Shown: positions 36,112 through 43,369 of the stretch, in pieces | Numbering within the stretch: the stretch's first letter is position 1 | Layout: each line of letters opens with the position of its first letter | NCBI RefSeq assembly: GCF_025490915.1 | Contig: NZ_JANQBA010000002.1 | Location: 186,001 to 250,000, forward strand | Reading direction: 5' to 3' | DNA length: 64,000 bases | From: Lacticaseibacillus parakribbianus | GTDB lineage: Bacteria; Bacillota; Bacilli; Lactobacillales; Lactobacillaceae | Program-made: the position numbers and the translations under genes | Notes under the pieces: model-generated | What the model was told of the DNA's origin: nothing | Database searches by the model: none | What the model saw: the letters and a program-made list of their open reading frames with translations, nothing else

Positions 36112-36242
36112 GTGCGTGAGTTGAAATCCCGCTGCACTGGAAGCAAACGCGAAACGCGCGATGTACCAGTGCGTGAGTTGAAGTCCCGCTGTGCTGGAAG
36201 CAAACGCGAAACGCGCGATGTGACCAGTGCGTGAGTTGAAAT
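36112..36242. repeat. 57/58-bp tandem repeat, two full copies and a partial third
   Basis: Units begin with GTGCGTGAGTTGAA at 36112, 36169 and 36227. The whole unit is conserved, including AAGCAAACGCGAAACGCGCG, with two or three substitutions between copies. The third copy breaks off after about 16 nt. It lies between the oppF stop and the operon terminator, so it would be in the 3' untranslated region. Confidence 0.85.
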
Positions 36243-36345
36243 TTCCGTCACGCCTTGGCGCGACCACCGGCCGGCGGTGGGCCCCCTCACCGCCGCCTAA
36301 CCTTCAAACACCGCGTGCGACCGAGCCCCCTCGGCCACACGCCGG

Positions 36346-36371
36346 GCCCCGCAGGAATGCGGGGCTTTTTT
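36346..36371 (+). terminator. Terminator of the opp operon
   Basis: GCCCCGC pairs with GCGGGGC, followed by six Ts. The stretch 36372-36526 holds no gene I can support. Confidence 0.85.
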
Positions 36372-36526
36372 GTGTGGTCCAAGCGGCGCCGAGCGGGAAT
36401 AGCCGGACACGTCGGGTGGGGTTGGGCCTTGAGCCGAGTACCGGTGCGTCGTTAGCCACTTCCGCGCTGTGCGGCTACGAACCACCTAACCAAAAACGTC
36501 GCGTGATAACGTGGCTTGGCTATCAG

Positions 36527-36555
36527 GTGACAGACAAACATGTTCATGCTAGAAT
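36527..36555 (+). promoter_or_regulatory. Promoter of a short structured RNA
   Basis: GTGACA and TAGAAT with 17-nt spacing; TGC precedes the -10 as an extended element. Confidence 0.7.
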
Positions 36556-36561
36556 GAGGGT

Positions 36562-36693
36562 ACAGAAAAACGCGGTGCTGCCAACACCGCGGGATACACA
36601 TATCCTCGTACGACCGTTTTGGAACGGTGGCGAGTCAGGCGACAAAGAAAACCGCGAGACTTCGGGAAAAGTTTAGCGCGGTTTTTCTTTGTC
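36562..36693 (+). ncRNA. Candidate small RNA, possible type I antitoxin
   Basis: A good promoter drives about 130 nt without a credible reading frame, ending in a strong terminator. Three stems can form: CGCGGTG with CACCGCG, ACCGTT with AACGGT, and the terminator stem GACAAAGAAAA-CCGCG with CGCGG-TTTTTCTTTGTC. A small membrane-type ORF converges on the same terminator from the other side. This is the layout of par/Fst-type toxin-antitoxin loci. The identification is inferred from layout; no sequence match is claimed. Confidence 0.5.
36641..36693. terminator. Shared bidirectional terminator
   Basis: A near-perfect long stem with A/T runs on both sides, placed directly after the stop codon of the convergent small ORF (36694) and at the end of the small RNA. 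Confidence 0.85.
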
Positions 36694-36909
36694 CTATTTT
36701 GGTTCCCCGGGGTTCCGGGACGCCGTCTTCCAAGTCGCGGCCGCGATCAGAAGCGTCGCCAGCGTTCCGCCTAGCTCGCTGATGGCATGCGAGTTGGCGG
36801 TTAGCCAGTTCCAGACGGTGCCAATCAATGCACACCAGTCGCTTACGTACAAGATGGACACACCTTTGGTCGGATTGCTGATCGGATGATGTTGCCACCA
36901 TTCGGTCAC
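36694..36909 (-). CDS. Small membrane-type ORF, possible type I toxin
   Basis: Up to 71 residues from a GTG at 36909; AAAGGAGG lies directly at this codon, so the true start may be further in (for example the GTG near 36843). The distal part contains a hydrophobic stretch (ELGGTLATLLIAAATW) and a polar end (KTASRNPGEPK), which resembles small single-span toxins. The stop codon is immediately followed by the shared terminator, which supports it being a real gene. A TACAAT at 36957-36962 is a possible -10. No sequence family recognised. Confidence 0.4.
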   Translation of the reverse strand: MTEWWQHHPISNPTKGVSILYVSDWCALIGTVWNWLTANSHAISELGGTLATLLIAAATWKTASRNPGEPK

Positions 36910-37067
36910 CTCCTTTCGTCGGTTGGACCACCGCTCTTCACTTTCGTACTGGCGTCATTGTATCATGCATCATAAAGTTTTGTACATGAACCCATCGTTG
37001 CCTCGTTTTCTAAACAAAAAAGGCCCAGACGGCCGCCGCAGTGATCCGTCCGTGCCGTTACTTCCGC

Positions 37068-37835
37068 TCAGTCTCCCCGCAGCCCCAGTGCCGCCAGCGC
37101 GGCGTCCTTGGGGGTCCTCAAAAGCACCACCCAGGCCGCGGCGGCGACGAGCAGGTCCAGCGCCAGCATCACGCCGTACAGCGTCCCCGACTGCGGACCG
37201 CCGCCGGCCGCGTTGAAGACGGTCGCCACATCGACGACGGCATGCAAGGCGATGCCCCACAGCAGGCTGCCGGTTTTCAGGTACACGGCCGCGTAGGCGA
37301 AGCTGAAGGCCAGGGCCGCGACCCCTTGGGCCAAGATGGCGTAGCCGGACATCCCGGTCAAAGACATCACAAGCGTCATGCAGGCCTCCACGATGCCGCC
37401 GATCAACACCGCGTACCACAGCCGGTCCCGGCGCAGCATGCTGGGCAAGAGCAGGCCGCGAAACAGTCCTTCGCGCAAGGCGGCCCCGACCAGGCTGTAC
37501 AAAACGGTCCCGGCCGCCACCGCCGCGGTTTGCTGCACCGCCCCCCAGCGCGTGGTCGCCGCCAGGATCACTGCGACGCCAAGCGCCGGCAGGCTCAGCC
37601 ACCCCGCCGTGCGGCCGTCGTGCCAGGCCAGCCGCCAGCTCACGGAAAGCGTCAGCCAGTTGAACAGGCCCAGCGCCAACAGCGCCACCACCTCGGCCAG
37701 GGTCGCCGCCCAGATGGTCTCGCCCAGCCCGTAGCCCAAGAGGCCACCGGCGATCGTGAACACCAGATACACCAAGACACAGACCAGTGCGGCCCAGCCG
37801 CCGCGGTGGTTCGCCACAAACTGCTTATATTTCAT
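37068..37835 (-). CDS. CPBP-family membrane protein (Abi/CAAX protease-like)
   Basis: 255 residues with about seven hydrophobic segments; RBS CAAGGAGAATAACG. The conserved region reads LREGLFRGLLLPSML and later FAYAAVYLKTGSLLWGIALHAVVD, which fits the CPBP intramembrane protease family. The first glutamate of the usual EExxxR motif is replaced by arginine (REGLFR), so protease activity is uncertain. It overlaps the end of the AraC regulator by 11 nt and is probably co-transcribed with it. In lactobacilli such proteins are often linked to bacteriocin self-protection; no bacteriocin gene is visible here. Confidence 0.8.
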   Translation of the reverse strand: MKYKQFVANHRGGWAALVCVLVYLVFTIAGGLLGYGLGETIWAATLAEVVALLALGLFNWLTLSVSWRLAWHDGRTAGWLSLPALGVAVILAATTRWGAVQQTAAVAAGTVLYSLVGAALREGLFRGLLLPSMLRRDRLWYAVLIGGIVEACMTLVMSLTGMSGYAILAQGVAALAFSFAYAAVYLKTGSLLWGIALHAVVDVATVFNAAGGGPQSGTLYGVMLALDLLVAAAAWVVLLRTPKDAALAALGLRGD

Positions 37836-38685
37836 CGTTATTCTCCTTGGACGCGCGTTTGGCGCGGTATTGAGTGGGGGCTTGCCCGAACGCCCGGGTG
37901 AAGCTGCGGGAAAAGGCCAGCGGGTCGACGTAGCCGACCGCCTGGGCGATCTGCTGCACGGGAAAGCTCGTGCGAGCCAGCAGGTCGGCCCCTTTTTGTA
38001 GCCTGAGGCCGACCAGGTACTGCTGCGGCGACACCCCGATGCCGTCCTTGAACAGCCGGTACAAGTAGCCGCGCGACAGGTTCAGGTGCCCGGCGACGTC
38101 GACGACGCTCAGCGGCCGGTCGTAGTTGGCCTCAAGGAACGCCTGGGCCTGGCGCAAGTAACGCGCCTGGCGCGGCAGCGGCGTCACCTGCTGCGGGTGT
38201 TCCCGGGCCAGCCAGTACAGCAGCCGGTAGAGCTCACCGGTCAAAAGCAGGTCGTGATCGGCGTCAGCCGGCGCCTGGGCCAGCGCCATCAAGGCATGCA
38301 GCTGCTTGACGAACTGGGAGTCGGGGTCGCAGTGCAGGTAATTGGCGGTGGTCAACGCGCTGCGGCCCAAGTACGAGGTGACCTTGGTGCCGCTCATGCC
38401 CAGCCAAAAATATTCCCACGGGTTGGTGGCGTCGGGCCAATAGGCGGTCGGCACGTTGGGCGGCAGCAGGAAGCAGTCGCCCGGCCCCAGTACGACGGTG
38501 TGGCCGTTGCAGGCGAAGCTGCCCTTGCCGCGCAGCACGTAATGAATCACCGCGTTGCCCTTGAGCATCTGCCCGTTGGACGTCGCGTTGGGCCCATGCG
38601 CCAGGCCGCAGAAGTCGAAGTTCAGATCCATCTGCGTGGCGGCGTAGGCCTTGAAAAAAAGTTCGTCCGGTCGCAGCTTGACCAT
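37825..38685 (-). CDS. AraC-family transcriptional regulator of the beta-glucoside genes
   Basis: 286 residues. The N-terminal cupin-like sensor domain contains GKGSFACNGHTVVLGPGDCFLLPP; the C-terminal domain has two helix-turn-helix units (VVDVAGHLNLSRGYLYRLFKDGIGVSPQQYL and VQQIAQAVGYVDPLAFSRSFTRAFGQAP). It diverges from the phospho-beta-glucosidase gene across 124 bp that includes a TGTCCA-N8-TGGACA palindrome, so it probably controls that gene and its PTS partner in response to a sugar or sugar phosphate. Confidence 0.9.
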   Translation of the reverse strand: MVKLRPDELFFKAYAATQMDLNFDFCGLAHGPNATSNGQMLKGNAVIHYVLRGKGSFACNGHTVVLGPGDCFLLPPNVPTAYWPDATNPWEYFWLGMSGTKVTSYLGRSALTTANYLHCDPDSQFVKQLHALMALAQAPADADHDLLLTGELYRLLYWLAREHPQQVTPLPRQARYLRQAQAFLEANYDRPLSVVDVAGHLNLSRGYLYRLFKDGIGVSPQQYLVGLRLQKGADLLARTSFPVQQIAQAVGYVDPLAFSRSFTRAFGQAPTQYRAKRASKENNDEI

Positions 38686-38719
38686 CCGACTCGCCTGCCC
38701 TTCTCAGTACATTTTGCCA

Positions 38720-38739
38720 TGTCCACAGCACATTGGACA
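38720..38739. promoter_or_regulatory. Palindromic operator candidate
   Basis: TGTCCA and TGGACA separated by 8 nt, in the shared upstream region of the AraC and GH1 genes. Confidence 0.4.
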
Positions 38740-38809
38740 CTTCTATTCTACCCGTTGTGCCGCTATGATGAAAGGGTATTCAGCAATCATACGCAGGAGG
38801 AATGACAAG

Positions 38810-40318
38810 ATGACTGAACTTCCAAAGGGATTTCTGTGGGGCAACTCGGTGTCGAGCATGCAGACCGAAGGCGCCTGGAACGAAGACGGCAAGGGCCCGT
38901 CCGTATATGACATTCGACCATCAAGTGAGCATCAGTCCGACTGGAAGGTCGCGACCGACAGCTACCACCGCTACCGCGAGGACTTCGACTACATGAAGGA
39001 CCTCGGCATGACCTGCTACCGGTTCCAGATTTCCTGGAGTCGCGTTTGCCCGGACGGCGACGGCGCCTTCAACGAGGCCGGCATCGCCTTTTACGACCGC
39101 TTCATCGACGACCTGCTGGCCCGGGGCATCCAGCCGATGATCTGCCTGTATCACTTCGACATGCCGCTGCACCTCGCCCAGGCCTACCACGGCTTCGCCG
39201 ACCGCCACGTGATGGACGCCTTCGTGCGGTTCGGCAAGGAGATGATGGACCGCTTCGCCAACAAGGTGAAATACTGGCTGACCTTCAACGAGCAAAACCT
39301 CTACCACATGGGCGCGTTCGGGGCCGCCGGCGACCTCGACGGCGACTACAACGTGCATCAGCTGTACTTCATCGAACACCACATCATGATGGCCCACGCG
39401 CGGCTGGCCAACTACCTTCACGCGACCTACAAGCAGGCGCAGATCGGTGGGATGCTGGCCTACATGCTGTACTACCCAGCGACTGCCAAGCCGCACGACG
39501 CCTTCGTCGCCCGGAAGCAAGACGAGTTTTTGAACCAGAACCTGCTGCAGCTGTTCTCAACCGGTACCTACTCCAACGAGGTGCTGGCCGAGATGCGCCA
39601 GTTCGGCATCGACGACGTGTTCCAACCCGGCGACCTCGAGGAGCTCTCGCACCTGAGAAGCGACTACATCGCCTTCAGCTACTACTACTCCAACGTCTTG
39701 AACGGTGACAAAATCACGCCGGACATGCCGGTGTATCAGTACCACGACGTCGGCACCGAGGCCAACCCCTACCTCAAGGCGACCGCCGAGTGGCACTGGC
39801 AGATCGACCCGCTCGGCTTCCGCTACTGCATCGACCAGATTTACAGCAAGACCCACCTGCCCGTTTTCCCAATCGAAAACGGCATCGGCGTAATCGAGGA
39901 ATGGGACGGCCAGCACCCGATTCAAGACGACTACCGCGTGGTTTACCACCGCGCCCACATTCAAGCGATGAAAGACGCGATACAATACGAGGGCATCCCG
40001 ATCCTCGGCTACCTGGGCTGGGGCCTGATCGACATCCTCAGCTCGCAAGGCGACATGCGCAAGCGCTACGGGCTGGTCTACGTCAACCGCACCAACCACG
40101 ACCTGCGCGACCTCAGCCGCAGCCCCAAGAAGAGCTACGCCTGGTTTAAGCGGGTGATCGCGACCAACGGCCGAGATTTATCGGATCTAACGCCTAGCGA
40201 GGCAGCCGTTGGCGGCGCCGCTCTTTCGAATCTAACGCCTGGGGAGGCAGCCGTTGACGGCGCCGCGCGGCCGGGCGAGACCACCGAGCCGGCGGATGGA
40301 ACCGCGCGTCATGACTGA
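38810..40318 (+). CDS. 6-phospho-beta-glucosidase, glycoside hydrolase family 1
   Basis: 502 residues from the ATG at 38810 after AGGAGGAATGACAAG. GH1 acid/base Glu161 in LTFNEQN and nucleophile Glu356 in FPIENGIG. The phosphate-recognition pattern of phospho-glycosidases is present: LSSQGDMRKRYG (Ser, Lys, Tyr) followed by KKSYAWFKRVIATNG. It hydrolyses PTS-imported phospho-beta-glucosides in the cytoplasm. The last 45 residues are unusual: two copies of LTPxEAAVxGAA followed by a polar tail. The stop overlaps the EIIC start by 8 nt. Confidence 0.92.
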   Translation: MTELPKGFLWGNSVSSMQTEGAWNEDGKGPSVYDIRPSSEHQSDWKVATDSYHRYREDFDYMKDLGMTCYRFQISWSRVCPDGDGAFNEAGIAFYDRFIDDLLARGIQPMICLYHFDMPLHLAQAYHGFADRHVMDAFVRFGKEMMDRFANKVKYWLTFNEQNLYHMGAFGAAGDLDGDYNVHQLYFIEHHIMMAHARLANYLHATYKQAQIGGMLAYMLYYPATAKPHDAFVARKQDEFLNQNLLQLFSTGTYSNEVLAEMRQFGIDDVFQPGDLEELSHLRSDYIAFSYYYSNVLNGDKITPDMPVYQYHDVGTEANPYLKATAEWHWQIDPLGFRYCIDQIYSKTHLPVFPIENGIGVIEEWDGQHPIQDDYRVVYHRAHIQAMKDAIQYEGIPILGYLGWGLIDILSSQGDMRKRYGLVYVNRTNHDLRDLSRSPKKSYAWFKRVIATNGRDLSDLTPSEAAVGGAALSNLTPGEAAVDGAARPGETTEPADGTARHD

Positions 40319-41513
40319 CCGCAGTCTGGAGGGCCGGGTGGTCGCCTTCTCCGGCTGGCTGGACCACCACCCGCTGCCCCAGGCCTTTCGCAGCGCGACC
40401 TGGCCGCTGAACCCAATCACACTGGCGCTGAGCGTCTTGGTGCTGGCCACGCTTGGGCTCAACGCGCTGGGGGCGGCCACCGCGCTGGCCGCCCCGCTGC
40501 ACCAAGGCGTCGCTAGGCTGCTGGCGCTGACCGGGCCGCTGGCCGCCGCCTTGGCCGCCAAAAGCCTGGCGGAGACCTGGCACGAGGACGCCTTGATGAG
40601 CGCCGTCGCCGCCTTCGGCCTGGCTTACCTCAACCAGCTGGCCGCCCCGCAAGCGGCCGGGCTGGGCATTTTGACCGGCATCGCCGCGGGGCTCGCGTTT
40701 GGCCTGCTCAACCACGGCCTGAGCCTGGTTGCGATGCGGCTTCGGCTGCCGGCCGGCGCCGTGCCGCCCAACGCGCTGGCCTTCTTGCAGGGGCTGATCG
40801 CGCCGCTGGCGACGGTGCTGGCGACCGCCGGGGTCAGCCTGCTGACCTGGCAAATCGCCGGCACCACCTGGTGGCAGCTGGGGGCGACCTGGCTGGACCG
40901 GCCGCTTCTGTGGGTCACCACTAGCATCGGCGGCTACCTGCTCTTGTACAGCTTCGCCAACCTGGTTTACACCCGCGGCATTCACCAAGGCGTGATCTCC
41001 GGCACCCTGACGGAGCCGTTCATCACGATTGCGCTGGCGGAGAACCTCGCGGCCTGGGCGAACGGCCAGCCGCTGACCCACACGGTGACCACCGCCTGGC
41101 AAGTCAGCTTCACCCAGCTGGGCGGCAGCGGTGCCACCCTGGCGCTGGTCTTGGCCACCCTGGTCGCCAGGCAGCCGCGGCTGCGCGAGCTCGGCCGCGT
41201 CGCGCTGCCGGCCGGGATTTTTGAAATCAACGAACCGATCATTTTCGGCTACCCGATCGTCCAAAACCGCGCGATGACCATCCCCTTCCTGCTGGTACCG
41301 GTGGTCAACGGCCTGGTGGCCTACGCGGCGACCGCAGCCGGCTGGATCGCCCCGACGATGATTGCGCTGCCGTGGATCACCCCGCCGGTCCTCAGCGGCT
41401 TTCTGGCCACCGGTGGCGACTGGCGAGCCGCGGCCTTGCAGCTGGTGCTTTTGCCAATCGGCGCCTTGATCTACCTGCCGTTCATGCACCTGGCCGCCAC
41501 GGCCACCGATTGA
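40311..41513 (+). CDS. PTS EIIC component, lactose/cellobiose type
   Basis: 400 residues from the ATG at 40311, which overlaps the GH1 stop. About ten hydrophobic segments; the substrate-channel motif GIFEINEPIIFGYPIVQN is characteristic of the Lac-family EIIC (CelB-like). It forms the membrane channel for a beta-glucoside, phosphorylated during uptake. EIIA and EIIB are not encoded in this window and must come from elsewhere. The N-terminal region is less similar to the family than the C-terminal half. Confidence 0.88.
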   Translation: MTDRSLEGRVVAFSGWLDHHPLPQAFRSATWPLNPITLALSVLVLATLGLNALGAATALAAPLHQGVARLLALTGPLAAALAAKSLAETWHEDALMSAVAAFGLAYLNQLAAPQAAGLGILTGIAAGLAFGLLNHGLSLVAMRLRLPAGAVPPNALAFLQGLIAPLATVLATAGVSLLTWQIAGTTWWQLGATWLDRPLLWVTTSIGGYLLLYSFANLVYTRGIHQGVISGTLTEPFITIALAENLAAWANGQPLTHTVTTAWQVSFTQLGGSGATLALVLATLVARQPRLRELGRVALPAGIFEINEPIIFGYPIVQNRAMTIPFLLVPVVNGLVAYAATAAGWIAPTMIALPWITPPVLSGFLATGGDWRAAALQLVLLPIGALIYLPFMHLAATATD

Positions 41514-41522
41514 TCACACCAA

Positions 41523-41568
41523 AAAGCAGCCTGGTTCCGCAATCCTTTCGCGGAGCCAGGCTGCTTTG
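41523..41568. terminator. Bidirectional terminator
   Basis: AAAGCAGCCTGGTTCCGC pairs with GCGGAGCCAGGCTGCTTT. It ends both the GH1-EIIC operon and the long convergent glycan operon. Confidence 0.88.
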
Positions 41569-41575
41569 TTGTGGC

Positions 41576-43369
41576 CTAGCGCTTGTACCCGAAGTCCGGC
41601 ACGGCCGCCCAGCGGTCCTTGAAGTAATGCGCCGCCATCTTGGGCCGGCGGTCGCGGGTGAACAGCCCCTTCTTGTTGCCGTCGACGCGCAGGGTGCCTT
41701 GGATCGTGGCGAAATCCGCGAAGTTCCAGGCCTGCTCGCCGATCACGAACGGGTAGCGGTCCAGCACCGCGTTGAGGCGCCGGTAGTAAGCGACTTGGAA
41801 CTCCTCGTCGAACATCCCGGGCACGACGTTGTGCAGCCCGGCAATCGTGTCGGCGCCGTACTCCGTCAGCATCACCGGCTTGTGCTGGGCCGCCCACCAG
41901 TCGAGCTCGACCGCCAGCGCATCGCAGGCGGCATCGAGGTCGCCGGACAGGTTGTACCAGCCGTAGTAGCGGTTCAGGCAGACCACGTCCATCGTGCGGG
42001 TGGTCAGGTCTTTTTGGTAGTCGTTGGGGTAGCTGACGCCGGTCACCGGTCGGCTCGCCGGGTCGCTGACATGCGCGAGCTCGTACAGGCGGTGAAAATA
42101 ATCCCGGGCGAGCGTCGGGTGCTGATCCAGCGCCGCCTCGTTGGCCAAGGACCACATCACGACGCTCGGGTGGTTCTTGTCGCGGGCGATCATGTCCTGC
42201 AGCGTCTTGGCGTGGTTGGCGTAGATTGCCGGGTCGCGGTAGGCCCGGCCGTCTTGGCCCCACCCAAGCCCCACCGCCGGCACCTCGTCGATAATCACGA
42301 TGCCGGCACGGTCGCACAGGTCGTACATCTCCTCGGCGTAGGGGTAGTGGCTGGTGCGAAAGGAGTTGGCGTTCAGCCAGTGGATCAAGTCGACGTCCAG
42401 CACGTTTTGGCAGTCGTCCTCACCGCGGCCGTGAACCGCCGCGTCCTCGTGCTTGCCAAAGCCCTTGAAGTAAAAGGGCTCGCCGTTGATCAAGAGCTTG
42501 GTGCCGCTGACTTGGACGGTGCGAACCCCGACGGCCAGCTGGTAGCGGTCGGCTGCGGCCGTCACCGTCACCTGGTACAGGTACGGCTTGCCCGGGGCCC
42601 AGAGGTGGGCGTTTTGCAGCCGCAGCACCCCATTGGGCCCCGTCGCCTTGGCGCAGATCACGCCGGCCTGGTCCTGGACCGTCACGCTGACCGCAGTCGC
42701 CCCGCTGGTGGTGACCGAGTAGCGCAAAAGCCCGGTGGTGCCGTCAAGCGATGGCGTCACGGCGACGTCTTGAATGTAGGTCTGCGGCGTGGTGTACAGG
42801 CAGACCGGCCGGTGGATGCCGGCGAAGTTGAAAAAGTCGAAGTTCGGCCGGTTGAACGGGGCTCGCCGCGCCTCGGCGACGTCGATGCTCGGCACCCCGG
42901 ACGGCTGGTAGGCCGCCTGGGCCTCCGCCGGGCTGGTGCCCACCGGCAGCGTCGTGAAGTCGATGCGGTTGTCCACCGCCACGGTCAAAAGCGCCCCTTC
43001 CGGCAGCGGCAGCCGCGCGGTGAGCTCGAACTCGAAGGGCAAAAACCCGCCGCGGTGCTCCCCGAGCAACTCGCCGTTCAAGAAGACCTGCGCCCGGTGC
43101 GTGACGCCGCCGAAGCGCAGCCACACCCGCTGGGTCAAAAAGGCGCTAGGCACGGTCAGCCGGGTCTGATACACCGCCCAGCCGTAGTGGTCGCGGTAGG
43201 CCGCCGTTGCTTTTTGGCTGTTGTACGAACCCGGCACCGCCATCGGCGTCGGGTCCGGCAGCGGGTGGCGAACCCAGGCCGAATCGAAGGTCTCACCGGC
43301 CAACTGAAAGTCCCAGACGCTGGGCAAGCTCAGCACCGTTCGCGCCTTGTTGGCCTCTGGCTTAAGCAT
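41576..43369 (-). CDS. uidA: Beta-glucuronidase, glycoside hydrolase family 2
   Basis: 597 residues from the ATG at 43369 after GCAGGAGGTGGCCG. Sugar-binding, immunoglobulin-like and TIM-barrel domains in order. Acid/base Glu411 in WSLANEA and nucleophile Glu503 in MLTEYGAD match the spacing of E. coli GusA (413/504). The GNKKG loop carries the Asn-x-Lys pair that recognises the glucuronate carboxylate, which separates it from beta-galactosidases. No signal peptide, so it removes glucuronic acid from imported oligosaccharides. Last gene of the operon; it overlaps the preceding GH95 gene by 8 nt. Confidence 0.95.
   Translation of the reverse strand: MLKPEANKARTVLSLPSVWDFQLAGETFDSAWVRHPLPDPTPMAVPGSYNSQKATAAYRDHYGWAVYQTRLTVPSAFLTQRVWLRFGGVTHRAQVFLNGELLGEHRGGFLPFEFELTARLPLPEGALLTVAVDNRIDFTTLPVGTSPAEAQAAYQPSGVPSIDVAEARRAPFNRPNFDFFNFAGIHRPVCLYTTPQTYIQDVAVTPSLDGTTGLLRYSVTTSGATAVSVTVQDQAGVICAKATGPNGVLRLQNAHLWAPGKPYLYQVTVTAAADRYQLAVGVRTVQVSGTKLLINGEPFYFKGFGKHEDAAVHGRGEDDCQNVLDVDLIHWLNANSFRTSHYPYAEEMYDLCDRAGIVIIDEVPAVGLGWGQDGRAYRDPAIYANHAKTLQDMIARDKNHPSVVMWSLANEAALDQHPTLARDYFHRLYELAHVSDPASRPVTGVSYPNDYQKDLTTRTMDVVCLNRYYGWYNLSGDLDAACDALAVELDWWAAQHKPVMLTEYGADTIAGLHNVVPGMFDEEFQVAYYRRLNAVLDRYPFVIGEQAWNFADFATIQGTLRVDGNKKGLFTRDRRPKMAAHYFKDRWAAVPDFGYKR

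Noticed and set aside
36112-36242. CRISPR-like array (repeats ending in GTTGAAAT)
   Set aside because: The whole 57-bp unit is conserved, leaving no variable spacer, and there are only two and a fraction copies and no cas genes. It is a tandem repeat.
36635-36931. 98-codon minus-strand frame with a well-spaced ATG at 36901
   Set aside because: The start is well placed, but the frame reads through the shared terminator stem and the product is hydrophilic and domainless; the overlapping frame ending at 36694 fits better.
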